DNA of 64,000 nt from Acidiferrum sp963771295 (GTDB lineage: Bacteria > Acidobacteriota > Terriglobia > Acidiferrales > UBA7541), in contig CAVYTB010000017.1 of assembly GCA_963771295.1 (NCBI GenBank), positions 248,001-312,000 of the forward strand. The letters are read 5' to 3'. The notes below the pieces were generated by a model. That model worked only from the letters and a program-made list of their open reading frames with translations. It was not told the origin of the DNA and made no database searches. Shown here piece after piece: positions 18,175 to 27,900 of this stretch. A program made the position numbers and the translations under genes. Numbering within the stretch: position 1 is the stretch's first letter; each line of letters starts with the position of its first letter.

Positions 18175-18858
18175 ATGAGCCACATCACTGAATCACTGCA
18201 TGAGTCGGCGCTGACGGGGCGCCGGTTCTTTTTGCTGTTCCTTCTTCTATTGACCACGCTGATTCTCTATCCCTACGCCGAAGCCACGGTTTTTGGGTAC
18301 TATGCATTTCGCGTAATTGGCAGTTCGGTGATTCTAATCAGTGTATATGCGGCCAATCTGCGTCGCAGCCTGCTGATCTTTGTGCTCGTTCTTGCGGTTC
18401 CAGCGCTGATCCAGCACATACTGATTCCCAGGGCGCATGCCGGCTCGTTCGCCATAGTTAATATGTCGCTGAGCTTTGTCTTTGACGTGGTTGTTGTGGC
18501 GACGATTTTTCGTCACGTGTTTGCGCGAGAGCAGGTCAATTCGGAGACTGTCTTCGGTTCGCTCTGTATTTACTTGCTGGTAGGTTTCAGCTTCGCCAGC
18601 GTGTACCACATGGTGTCGGCCATCCAGCCGAACGCGTTTTATCTCGATCCCCATGCCAACTTTCACACCGTTCCCGACCGGTTCGACTTCATTTATTACA
18701 GTTTTGGGACCATGACGTCGCTGGGGGCTGCCGGAATTACCCCCGTTTCCGCTCACGCGCGGGCAATTTCAGTCTTGGAAGCCATTCTTGGGGTGCTGTA
18801 CCTGGCGGTGTTGGTGGCGAGATTGATGGGGACGTACCGAGCAGGCTCGAAGCTGTAA
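18175..18858 (+). CDS. Two-pore-domain-like ion channel family membrane protein with degenerate selectivity filter
   Basis: 227 aa, mostly hydrophobic, with about six helices. The last 60 residues match bacterial Ion_trans_2/KcsA-like pore modules: RFDFIYYSFGTMTSLG, then ITPVSAHARAISVLEAILGVLYLAVLVARLMG. In K+ channels of this family the filter reads TLGYGDITP; here residues 184-187 are GAAG, so the GYG signature is gone. The ATG at 18175 is preferred over a TTG at 18163. It lies upstream of and in the same direction as the RiPP-like gene run, but 267 bases separate them. It may be non-selective, regulatory or non-conducting. Confidence 0.65.
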   Translation: MSHITESLHESALTGRRFFLLFLLLLTTLILYPYAEATVFGYYAFRVIGSSVILISVYAANLRRSLLIFVLVLAVPALIQHILIPRAHAGSFAIVNMSLSFVFDVVVVATIFRHVFAREQVNSETVFGSLCIYLLVGFSFASVYHMVSAIQPNAFYLDPHANFHTVPDRFDFIYYSFGTMTSLGAAGITPVSAHARAISVLEAILGVLYLAVLVARLMGTYRAGSKL

Positions 18859-19125
18859 AAAAGCCAAAAAGCGAAGCGACCCATAGCGTTCTGAGAGTAC
18901 GAGTACTATACCTAGATCCCTTTATTTGCGACAGATGCGTAATGATATATGGGTAATATAGCTATGGAATTATAATAGTATCTCTACCCGGAAGATGCCC
19001 AATAAGGCAACGAGTACCATTACGGTACAGCCCCCCCGCCGGACCATAGCCCCCTGTGCCTGAGTACAGCACACTTTTCTCAAGACCGGTTCACCCATGT
19101 AACGGCCCGGATGGGAGGAGTTGCC
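18859..19125 (+). promoter_or_regulatory. Leader region of the RiPP-like gene run with repeated GAGTAC boxes
   Basis: This AT-rich gap contains a perfect TATAAT at 18971-18976 without a convincing -35. It also holds the perfect inverted repeat GTACCATTACGGTAC (19014-19028), and the hexamer GAGTAC four times: twice in tandem at 18895-18906, then at 19012 and 19062. GGAGGAG just upstream of 19126 is a strong ribosome site for the PqqD gene. The repeats are candidate binding sites for an unknown regulator. Confidence 0.4.
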
Positions 19126-19437
19126 ATGTCCATGCTGTCGGATACGTCGCGGTTTGTTCGGAATAGAGAAGTGGTGGCGCGTCAGATCCAAGGCGAACTA
19201 GTGATCGTACCGATTCGCAGCGGGGTGGGCGACCTGAACTCACTATACACGCTGAATCAAGTGGGATCGGTGCTGTGGGATTTTATGAATGAAAGCCACA
19301 CGATCGAAGAGATGGTCGGCCGGGTGTGCGACGAATTTGAAGTGAGTTCGAGCCAGGCGCAGGGCGACATCCGGAATTTTCTGGACTCAATGCTCGAGGA
19401 AAAGCTGGTTCAGCCGCTAGCAGAAGCAAGGACGTAA
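19126..19437 (+). CDS. PqqD-family RiPP recognition element (RRE) protein
   Basis: 103 aa, the normal size of a stand-alone PqqD. The ATG at 19126 is preferred over 19111 because GGGAGGAG lies 5-6 bases upstream. The sequence shows the family core: LNSLYTLNQVGSVLWDFM, then TIEEMVGRVCDEFEV, then DIRNFLDSMLEEKLVQ. PqqD-like proteins are winged-helix peptide chaperones that bind the leader of a ribosomal precursor peptide and deliver it to a partner radical SAM enzyme. The next gene, 56 bases downstream, is such an enzyme, and a small Cys-containing peptide follows, so this is probably the leader-binding protein of the system. Confidence 0.88.
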   Translation: MSMLSDTSRFVRNREVVARQIQGELVIVPIRSGVGDLNSLYTLNQVGSVLWDFMNESHTIEEMVGRVCDEFEVSSSQAQGDIRNFLDSMLEEKLVQPLAEART

Positions 19438-19493
19438 ACGTCAGCCGAGTCCAGCTGGATTGGGTCAAGGTTCAGAGGAAGAAAGAGGGATAG

Positions 19494-20777
19494 TTGATTC
19501 AAACGGCCACCTACGGAGATTTTTCGAGCCTGGTCCACGAACGGCTGCAGGGGCGCCGCGCTCCGATGGAGGTATCCATCGAGGTTACGCACCGCTGTCC
19601 ACTGGAATGCCAGCATTGCTACAACAATTTACCGATGGGCGACGCCGATGCACGGCACGGAGAACTGACGTTTGAGGAACACGTGCGGCTGCTCGATGAA
19701 CTGCTGGAGATGGGTTGTTTGTGGATCCTGTACACCGGCGGCGAGATCTTCGCGCGCAAGGATTTTCTGGACATTTACACGCAAGCAAAGAAACGCGGCT
19801 TTCTGGTTACGCTTTTCACGAATGGAACGATGATCACGCCACGGATCGCCGATCATCTGGTGGAATATCGGCCGTTCGCGATTGAGATCACGCTTTACGG
19901 AGCGACCCGGGAGACTTACGAAGCTCTGACGCAGATCCCCGGCTCATTTGACCGTTGCATGAAGGGCATTCGCCTGCTGCAGGAGCGCAATCTGCCGCTG
20001 AAACTGAAGACCGTTCCGACGACCATCAATTTTCACGAAGTATCCGAAATGAAGCGATTTGCGGAGCAGGAGCTGGGCGTGGAATTCAAGTTCGACGCAT
20101 TGCTCAACCCACGCACCGATTGTTCGCAAAGTCCGTTGGCGGTGCGCCTGTCGCCGGAACAAGCAGTACAACTGGATTTCAGCGATCCGGTTCGCAAAGC
20201 GGAATATCGCAAACTCGCGGAAGCAGAGCTAGCGGAGGCCAATCACAAGGAAGATAAAAAACTCTACACCTGCGGTGGCGGACAGAACGGCTGCGCCGTC
20301 GATCCTTCGGGGAAGATGACCATTTGTGTCCTGTCACACCGTGACGGCTACAATCTCCGTTCCGGAAATTTCAAACTGGGCTGGAATGGCCGACTGAGCG
20401 ATATCCGTAAGTCTGAGCGTGCTTCCAAAACAATCTGCACCGATTGCCGCTTGCAGTCTCTTTGCAGCATGTGCCCCGCGATGGGCGAACTCGAAAATGG
20501 CAATGCGGAGTCGCCGGTTGAATTCATCTGCCAGGTGGCGCACCTGCGCGCATTTACGCTCGGGCTGGAAGTACCTGCGCACGGGGATTGTCCTTGCTGC
20601 TCCGGGGGCGCTCATCACGCACAGCTGAAAGATTCCGCCGAGCGGCTTCGCGGGGATTCGGACAACTCCAAAAATATCCCTCCGCTGATTCCACCGGCGG
20701 CGACACTGCCGGTATTGCAGTCTCGCGGGGGGTGCGGATCCGGGGGATGTTCTTCCTGCGGAACCGGGATCAGGTAA
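19494..20777 (+). CDS. Radical SAM/SPASM peptide maturase
   Basis: 427 aa from a TTG at 19494 with AGAGGGA 4 bases upstream; no better ATG precedes the radical SAM motif. C35-x3-C39-x2-C42 in THRCPLECQHCYNN binds the SAM-cleaving 4Fe-4S cluster. LYTGGEIFARKDFLD and LTLYGATRETYE-like segments fit the PqqE/AnSME branch. The SPASM region carries further Cys: YTCGGGQNGC, TICVLSH, CTDCRLQSLCSMCPA and FICQVAH. The C-terminus ends in an unusual Cys/Gly tail (GGCGSGGCSSCGTGIR). Enzymes of this class install thioether, C-C or epimer changes on ribosomal peptides. Its stop is directly followed by the candidate precursor gene. Confidence 0.9.
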   Translation: MIQTATYGDFSSLVHERLQGRRAPMEVSIEVTHRCPLECQHCYNNLPMGDADARHGELTFEEHVRLLDELLEMGCLWILYTGGEIFARKDFLDIYTQAKKRGFLVTLFTNGTMITPRIADHLVEYRPFAIEITLYGATRETYEALTQIPGSFDRCMKGIRLLQERNLPLKLKTVPTTINFHEVSEMKRFAEQELGVEFKFDALLNPRTDCSQSPLAVRLSPEQAVQLDFSDPVRKAEYRKLAEAELAEANHKEDKKLYTCGGGQNGCAVDPSGKMTICVLSHRDGYNLRSGNFKLGWNGRLSDIRKSERASKTICTDCRLQSLCSMCPAMGELENGNAESPVEFICQVAHLRAFTLGLEVPAHGDCPCCSGGAHHAQLKDSAERLRGDSDNSKNIPPLIPPAATLPVLQSRGGCGSGGCSSCGTGIR

Positions 20778-20984
20778 ATGACACAAGGGACAGATTTTGA
20801 AATGAACGATACGCCGAAAAAGAAGAATGCGGAAAAGGCAGCCTACCAGCCGCCGCAGGTGATTCGCGTCAGCCTCCGTCCCGAGGAAGCGGTGCTAGGG
20901 CACTGCAAAGTTTCGGGAGTTGCCGGGCCCGCGAGCGCGTCGTGCCGGGGAGGGATCGCGCCCTGCCGCTCGCAAGGCTCGTAA
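20778..20984 (+). CDS. Candidate RiPP precursor peptide
   Basis: 68 aa from the ATG at 20778, which abuts the stop of the radical SAM gene. An ATG at 20802 with AAGGGA 11 bases upstream gives 60 aa and may be the true start. In the 60 aa numbering the N-terminal part is charged and hydrophilic (MNDTPKKKNAEKAAY) and continues into PPQVIRVSLRPEEAVLGHC, a leader-like segment. The C-terminal part is small-residue rich with three Cys (35, 48, 55) and ends in RSQGS. The position between a PqqD/radical SAM pair and an HPr-kinase-like gene, the size and the leader/core split all fit a precursor. No cleavage site is certain, and the modification type is unknown. I do not recognise a named family. Confidence 0.72.
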   Translation: MTQGTDFEMNDTPKKKNAEKAAYQPPQVIRVSLRPEEAVLGHCKVSGVAGPASASCRGGIAPCRSQGS

Positions 20985-21016
20985 CGAGATTTTGAATACA
21001 TACCGGAGAAACACAG

Positions 21017-21952
21017 ATGTCCAAAGTACTTGCCAACACGCCACGTGAAATAGAACCAGATACGCCCAGTGCAACTCGGCTGGCGCTGAAGATCGGCGGT
21101 TGCGCGTTTGGAATGTGGTGCGAAAAAGGAATGGCGGTTGCCCTCGATCCGGAGCACCACCCCTTTGCAATTCAGGATCAAGGCCGAAAGGCCTGCGACA
21201 TCGAACTCGATATTTCTTGGGCCGACACGCTGCAAATACCAGGCTCGTCACCGGCTTTTACTTCGGGCGGACTATGGTCTGCATTCACGGATTCCACGGG
21301 GACCAAATTTTATTTTTGCAGTCCGGCGCTTGGCGCGGCGCCCTACAAAGCGGCCTGGTTCGATCCCACGTTTCAACGCGGGCACGTCATCCTGAATCGT
21401 TCGTGTTTCGCGCCGAATGATCCGGTCTTTCCGCTCGAATATCCCATTGATGAACTGGCGATGATGCACCGCCTGGCGCTGGGCGAAGGTGTCGAGGTGC
21501 ATGCGCTTGGGCTGGTCGACCAGGATGGGCGAGGCTATCTGTTTCTGGGACATTCGGGCGCGGGAAAAAGTACCACGGCGCGGCTTTGGATGGCGCAACC
21601 CGGCGTCAAGCTGTTGAGTGACGACCGCATTATTTTACGCAAACACGAGGGGAAGTTCTGGATGTATGGCACTCCGTGGCACGGCGACGCCGGCGTCGCT
21701 TCTGCCGCGAGCGCTCCGCTTTCGTCCGTTTTTCTATTGGAACAGGCGCCGAAAAACGAGGTTGTGCCGATGGTTGCCGGCAAAGCCGCAGCAGAATTGT
21801 TTGCGCGTTCGTTTGTTCCGCACTACCTGCAAGAGGGAATTCAATTTTCGCTAAAGTTCTTCGACGAGCTTACTCGCTCAATTCCGTGCTCGATTTTCCG
21901 TTTTGCTCCGGCGGATAGCGCCGTGGAGGCGATACGACATGTCCGCGAGTGA
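21017..21952 (+). CDS. HPr kinase/phosphorylase-like protein, RiPP-associated
   Basis: 311 aa with GGAG upstream of the ATG at 21017. The N-terminal half is unlike HPr kinase and resembles the domain found in PqqD-linked kinases. The C-terminal half contains the P-loop GHSGAGKSTTARLW (about residues 179-192) and LLSDDRIILRK, the HprK-like acidic motif. True HprK acts on the PTS protein HPr; here no PTS gene is near. In the paeninodin lasso-peptide pathway an HprK homologue phosphorylates the C-terminal Ser of the precursor. The peptide encoded just upstream also ends in Ser, so it is a plausible substrate. The end overlaps the next gene by 14 bases, indicating translational coupling. Confidence 0.8.
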   Translation: MSKVLANTPREIEPDTPSATRLALKIGGCAFGMWCEKGMAVALDPEHHPFAIQDQGRKACDIELDISWADTLQIPGSSPAFTSGGLWSAFTDSTGTKFYFCSPALGAAPYKAAWFDPTFQRGHVILNRSCFAPNDPVFPLEYPIDELAMMHRLALGEGVEVHALGLVDQDGRGYLFLGHSGAGKSTTARLWMAQPGVKLLSDDRIILRKHEGKFWMYGTPWHGDAGVASAASAPLSSVFLLEQAPKNEVVPMVAGKAAAELFARSFVPHYLQEGIQFSLKFFDELTRSIPCSIFRFAPADSAVEAIRHVRE

Positions 21953-24900
21953 AATGCAGGTTCGCAAGGATTCCCGGATGTTTGCAGAATTAAGCGCTGC
22001 GTTGCTCGAGCGCGGGCACAGCGTGCAGTTCCGAGGGGATGGCGAGAGCATGCGCCCCAATTTAGGAGATGGCGACACGGTGGTTGTCGCGCCTGTTGCC
22101 CTTTCTGAATTGCAGGCCGGCGATATAGCTCTGGTTCAGAATGACGACGGGCTGTTGCTGCATCGCGTGTACAGCGTAGATCCTTCTGCTGGCGCATTGC
22201 ATACATGCAGCGACACGGCCTTGGACAACGACCTGCCTGCTTCCCGAATGTTCGGCAAAGTGGTGTTTCGCCAGCGCGGCTCGCGCGCCGAGGTCGTGAC
22301 TCCTTTTCAGACGCGATTTCTGGATCCTTCACGGATTACTGTTCGCCGGATTCGCTTGGCCGCGCAACATCGACTTCGCAGGGTCTGGTCTCTTCTTTTC
22401 GCGATTGCGGCGTTCCTTTTCCTGTGCGCAACCTTCCTGGCGACTGCAGCCAATGCCCAGGCTGACCTTAAGCTCACACAAACTGCTTCGGTGTCCGCGA
22501 TCGCGGTAAGCACCAGTTATACCTACACGCATACGGTCACCAACAATGGACCGGGCGCGGTCGCAACGGGAACGATCATCGTGTATCAGCAGACACCACC
22601 GAGCACGAACTTTCGGAGTTATACGGGCACGAACTGGACCTGCACGAATCCTGGCTCTGACAACGCTGGTCCCATCATTTGCACTTATAACGCGGCGCTG
22701 GCCAACGGCGCATCGGCGAGTGCGCTCACGATCACCATGCAGGTGAACGCAGGAACTGCGTCTGGCACCACAATCCAGAATTCCGCGACAGTAACTTCTG
22801 GCACGGTGGACCCGGTGCCAGCCAACAATACCAGCGTGACTTCGATCATCGTTGAGCCGACGACGACGGCAGATCTGGCCGTTTCGATGACCGTATCGCC
22901 GACGCCGGTATTTATCTTTTCCAACCTCATTTACACCATAAAAGTTCAGAACCTCGGGCAGGCCGCCACTCCCATCACAGCCGGAGTGCTGACAGACACG
23001 CTGCCCGCGAGCGTTACGTTTGTTTCTGCGAACGCGTCCGCGGGTTGGTCTTGTTCGGGAACTACAACGATTTCCTGTTCCATCACGTCGGCCATGGCCG
23101 CGAACACCACGGCTACCATCAACATCACAGTGACCGCCCCGGCTGCGGCTACCACACTTACGAACAGTGCCACGGCGTCTCTCGCAGGTGATCCAAATGC
23201 TGCCAACAACACGGCCGCGGCGTACACGGTGGTTCAGCCACTGTTGTGCGCAACGCCAGGTCGCGATGGAGCGGGAGGAACTCTTGCCGGTGTCGTCAAT
23301 ACCTACTTTCCGCCAGCCGCTGCGGGAATTGTCAATTCCGGTTCGACGTCCGTGACGTTGGGTGCTTCATCAGGTGCGGCGTCAGGTATAGCCGTAGGCG
23401 ATTTGGTCCTGATCATCCAGACGCAGGATTCCACCATCAATAGCACCAATACGGGTTCCTATGGAGACGGGCTCGCCGGTGATCCCGCTTCCGGTTCGAC
23501 GAGCCTGGGTAGTTCCGGTTTGTTCGAGTTCGTTACTGCCACCAGTGCGATTCCGGCGGCGGGTGGGACGCTGCAATTTGCCGGCAGCGGAAGCGGCGGA
23601 GGTTTGCTGAACAGCTATGTCAGCATCACTGCAACGCTCACGCAGCCTCAACAGACATTCCAGGTGATTCGCGTGCCGCAATACACTTCGGCCACGCTCA
23701 GCTCTGGGCTGGTTCCGCTGGCCTGGAGCGGTAAAGTTGGCGGCGTACTGGTGTTGGATGTTTCTTCGCAACTGACCCTAGGTGGGACCGTTGCGCTGGA
23801 TGCCCTTGGTTTTCGAGGCGGCGCAGGACGGCAACTTGGTGGCGGCGCCGGAGGGGTTACCGACTATGTCACCGCCGCAACGAATGCAGCGAATGGTTCG
23901 AAAGGTGAAGGCATCGCGGGAACACCGCGTTACCTCGCGCCTCTTACCATCACGACTACTTCTGTTCCGATTGACACAACGGGCGGAACTCCCGCAGATA
24001 CGCTTCCTGCCGGCAGCTATGCTCGAGGCGCTCCCGGAAACGCGGGTGGCGGCGGGACCGACGGCCATCCCGTCAACAATGATTACAACTCCGGCGGCGG
24101 CGCTGGTTCGAACGGCGGTGCGGGCGGGCAGGGCGGCTATGGTTGGAACAGTCTTACGGTTACCAACTCAACCGACGGCGGATTTGGCGGCGCTATTTTC
24201 CCGGCGTCCACCAGTGCGCTTGTGATGGGAGGCGCTGGCGGAGCAGGCACCACGAACGACGGCACTTACTACAACACGACCACCAGCGGCAACGGCAATG
24301 GGATTTTTAGCAGCGGAGGTGTCGGCGGCGGTATCGCGATTGTCCATGCTGGAAGCGTGGCCGGCACCGGCAACGTCACTTCGAACGGCCAGTCGACGCA
24401 AAGCACGCTGAACGATAGCACCGGCGGCGCGGGCGCTGGCGGCTCGATCCTGATTCTCGCCAACAGCGGTGGCCTCGGGGGACTCACCGTTAACGCCATT
24501 GGCGGCAATGCCGGCAACGCGTGGCCGACCCAAGCCCCCGGAGGTTTTCCGGGACAACGTCACGGACCGGGTGGAGGCGGCGGAGGCGGCGTCATTTTCC
24601 TCTCAGCCGCGCCGGCTGCCTCGAATGTCGCCGGTGGTTCTAACGGCTACACAAATACCGTACAGGATTCCTATGGCGCCACGCCGGGTCAGCCGGGACA
24701 AGTGGCGACAACTCACCTGATTACTGAAACTCCGGGCACGCAAGCTGGCGCGTACTGCGCAGGAGCGGATTTGTCGGTGAGGAATTTTGGATCGCCCGCA
24801 GTTGTTGCGCCGGGCGGCACGATCACCTACACGCAGTCCGTGACGAATGGCGGAGCGTTTGATGCTGTGAACGCGGTTTTTAGCGAGACCATACCGGCGA

Positions 24901-27900
24901 ACACCACGTTTAAATCCATTGCGGCTGCGGCGGGTTGGACGTGCACCACGCCCGCGGTCGGCGCCACGGGAAACATTACGTGTACGAATCCGGTTTTTGG
25001 AGCAGGCACGAATGGCACCTTCACTGTCGCCGTGACGGTTGGCGCGGCAACGCCGAGTGGCACGCAGATCGTCGATGTTGCCAATATCGTCTCCGGGACC
25101 TCCGACCCGAACCTGGCAAACAACTCCGCGACTGCCATTACCACCGTCAGCGTGGCCACTTCCGCAGACCTCATTCTGAGCAACGTGGCTTCTGCTCCGA
25201 CCGTCACCGCTGGTAGCACTGTGACCATGGTCGGATCGGTGTTCAATCAGGGGCCTGCGGCTGCGGGTTCCACCAGTTTCATCGAAAACATTCCGGCGAA
25301 CACGACCTTTGCTTCCCTCGCTCCGCCCGCCGGTTGGAATTGCAATCCATTGCCTCCGGCCGGTGGCACAGGCACCATCACGTGCACGATTGCGGCGCTT
25401 GCCGTGGGAGGCAGCGCGACTTTTTCTGTGGTGCTGAATGTGCCTGCCGGCACTACCGCGGGGACGGTCATCACCGCTCCCGCGACAGTATCCTCTGTGA
25501 CGCCGGATGCAAACCCCACGAACAATGACGCAACAGCCACGACGGTGGTCGCGTCCGCCGGTCAAGCTGATCTCGCTGTCTTCACTGCGGCTACGCCAAA
25601 TCCCGTAACGCAGGGAAACAACATCACTTACACGCAATCGGTGACGAACAACGGCCCCGCTACAGAAACCAACGCCACGTTTAAAGACACCATCCCGGCA
25701 AATACGACGCTGGTATCGTTTACGCCGCCCGCAAATTGGACGTGCAACACCATCGCTGCCGGAGGCACGGGAACTTTTACCTGCACACTCAATGCGGGTC
25801 AGACCATCACGAATGGCACGTCGGTGAATTTCCCGATGATGGTAAAGGTGAACCTGACCACTGCGCCCGGAACGATCATTACGAATTCACCGAGCGTCTC
25901 GAGCACGGTTGGCGACCCCAATGCAGCGAACAACACGGCTACGGCCTCGGTGTCTGTGGCTAGCCCCACGCAGGCGGACGTCAGCATCACCAAGACGGCG
26001 TCGCCTGAACCTGTGAATCAAGGTACGAACCTGGCCTATTCGCTGCAGGTGACCAACGCTGGTCCGGCCATCGCACAGAATCTAACCGTCACGGACGTTC
26101 TGCCGGGAGAAGTCACATTCTCCTCGGTGTTTACGAATATGGGGTCCTGCGCCTACACGGCGGCCACGACAACGGTGTCGTGCAGTATCAATTCTCTGAC
26201 CGTCGGCAGCGCCGCGGTCATCACCATAAACGTGAACGCCGCGACCTTCAGTGCGAATTCGCTTTCGAGCAACACGGCTACCGTTACTTCCGGCACGTCC
26301 GATCCGAATTCGGCGAACAATTCTTCGACCGCGGTATCCACAATTCAGGCGCCGACGGCTGTAGATATTTCCTCGTTCGAGGCGTTCCAGCAGCTGGACG
26401 GCTCCGTTGTGCTGGAGTGGAGAACGCACGAAGAATCTCGCAACCTGGGTTTCCACATCTATCGCGAAGGCGCTTCTGGAAAGCAGCGAATCACACCCTC
26501 ACTGGTGGCGGGCTCCGCGTTGATGCTTCGCGGATCGAAACCGCAACACGCTGCCAAACTTTACCGCTGGATCGATGCGCAACCTTCAGGCGGCGCCACT
26601 TATTGGATTGAAGACGTGGACATCAACGGCACGCGCACGCTGCACGGTCCGGCGCGCGTGGAAGGGCTGCCGGCGGAACGAGCGGCGTCCTTCGTCGCGC
26701 CTGTCCGGCCGTCTCCGCTTCTGAGCGAACTGCGAGCGTCCGTTGCCGCCGCGCCGGCGTTCCGTGACACACGGCCTCTGGTAAGGCCGCAGCCGGTCGA
26801 GCCGGTCATTCCCGTAAATACCCCGCGGTTTATCGTGGCCGACCATGCGGCCGTGAAGATTGCGGTCGATCACGAAGGCTGGTATCACGTTTCCATCGCG
26901 CAACTGATGGCCGCAGGCTTCGACGCCGAGGGTGATCTTCGTTCGCTGCATCTCGTTGCTGAGGGCATCGAGCAGCCCCTTCTGTTAACGACCCAATCTG
27001 TCAACTCAAGGGCCTCTGCCGATGGCATCGAGTTCTATGGCACGGGAATTGATACACCCTTCTCTGACCAGCGCATCTACTGGCTGGTTCGCGAAAACCG
27101 TGCTGGCAAGCGAATCTTGCAGGAACCGCCGCTGACCTCCGGCCGAGTACCGCCTACGAGTTTTCCGTTTAGCGTGATTCGCGAGGATCGCACCACTTAC
27201 GTTGCGGCACTTCTCAACGGCGAGAACAACGACAACTTTTTTGGAGCGGTTGTCACCAGCGACCCTGTGGATCAAGGGTTGGTAACGGCTCATGTGGACT
27301 CGTCCTCGAGCCTGCCGGTGAGTTTAGATGTCACGCTGCAAGGGGGCACCGATCAGCAAGACCATCTCGTCAGCGTGCAATTCAACGGAGCAAGTCTCGG
27401 CCAAATGGAGTTCTACGGCCAGGCTCTGTCCAAGCAGAGTTTTCCCGTAGAGGCCTCACTGCTGCAGAACAGAAGCAATACCGTCACCCTTACGGCGCTG
27501 AATGGCGATAACGATGTCAGTGCGGTGCAGTCCATCGAGCTGCACTACGGCCACACGTATGCCGCGGACGCCGACTGGCTTCGCGCCACCGCTCCCGCTG
27601 GCTCGGAGTTGCATCTTAGCGGCTTCAGCAACGCATCAATTCGCGTGTTTGATATTACGGACATCCTCAACATCTTCGAACTCTCCTCGAAAATCGCGTC
27701 GAACGGCGGCTCATACGATGCCACGCTTGGACTCGCCACTTCCGGGCCTGCGGTGCGAACGATTCTGGCGTTCGCGTCCGACGCGATCTCAGTGCCAGTT
27801 TCTGTCACGCGCCACGCCCCGGCATTCCTGGATGAACGTCGGACGGGCGCCGATATCGTGATCATTACGCATCCGGATTTTGTGGACAGTCTGACGCCGC

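Noticed and set aside
24603..25637. A 344-codon minus-strand frame inside the giant DUF11/C25 gene
   Set aside because: Arg/Gly-rich shadow of the repeated DUF11 coding sequence, with no recognisable family.
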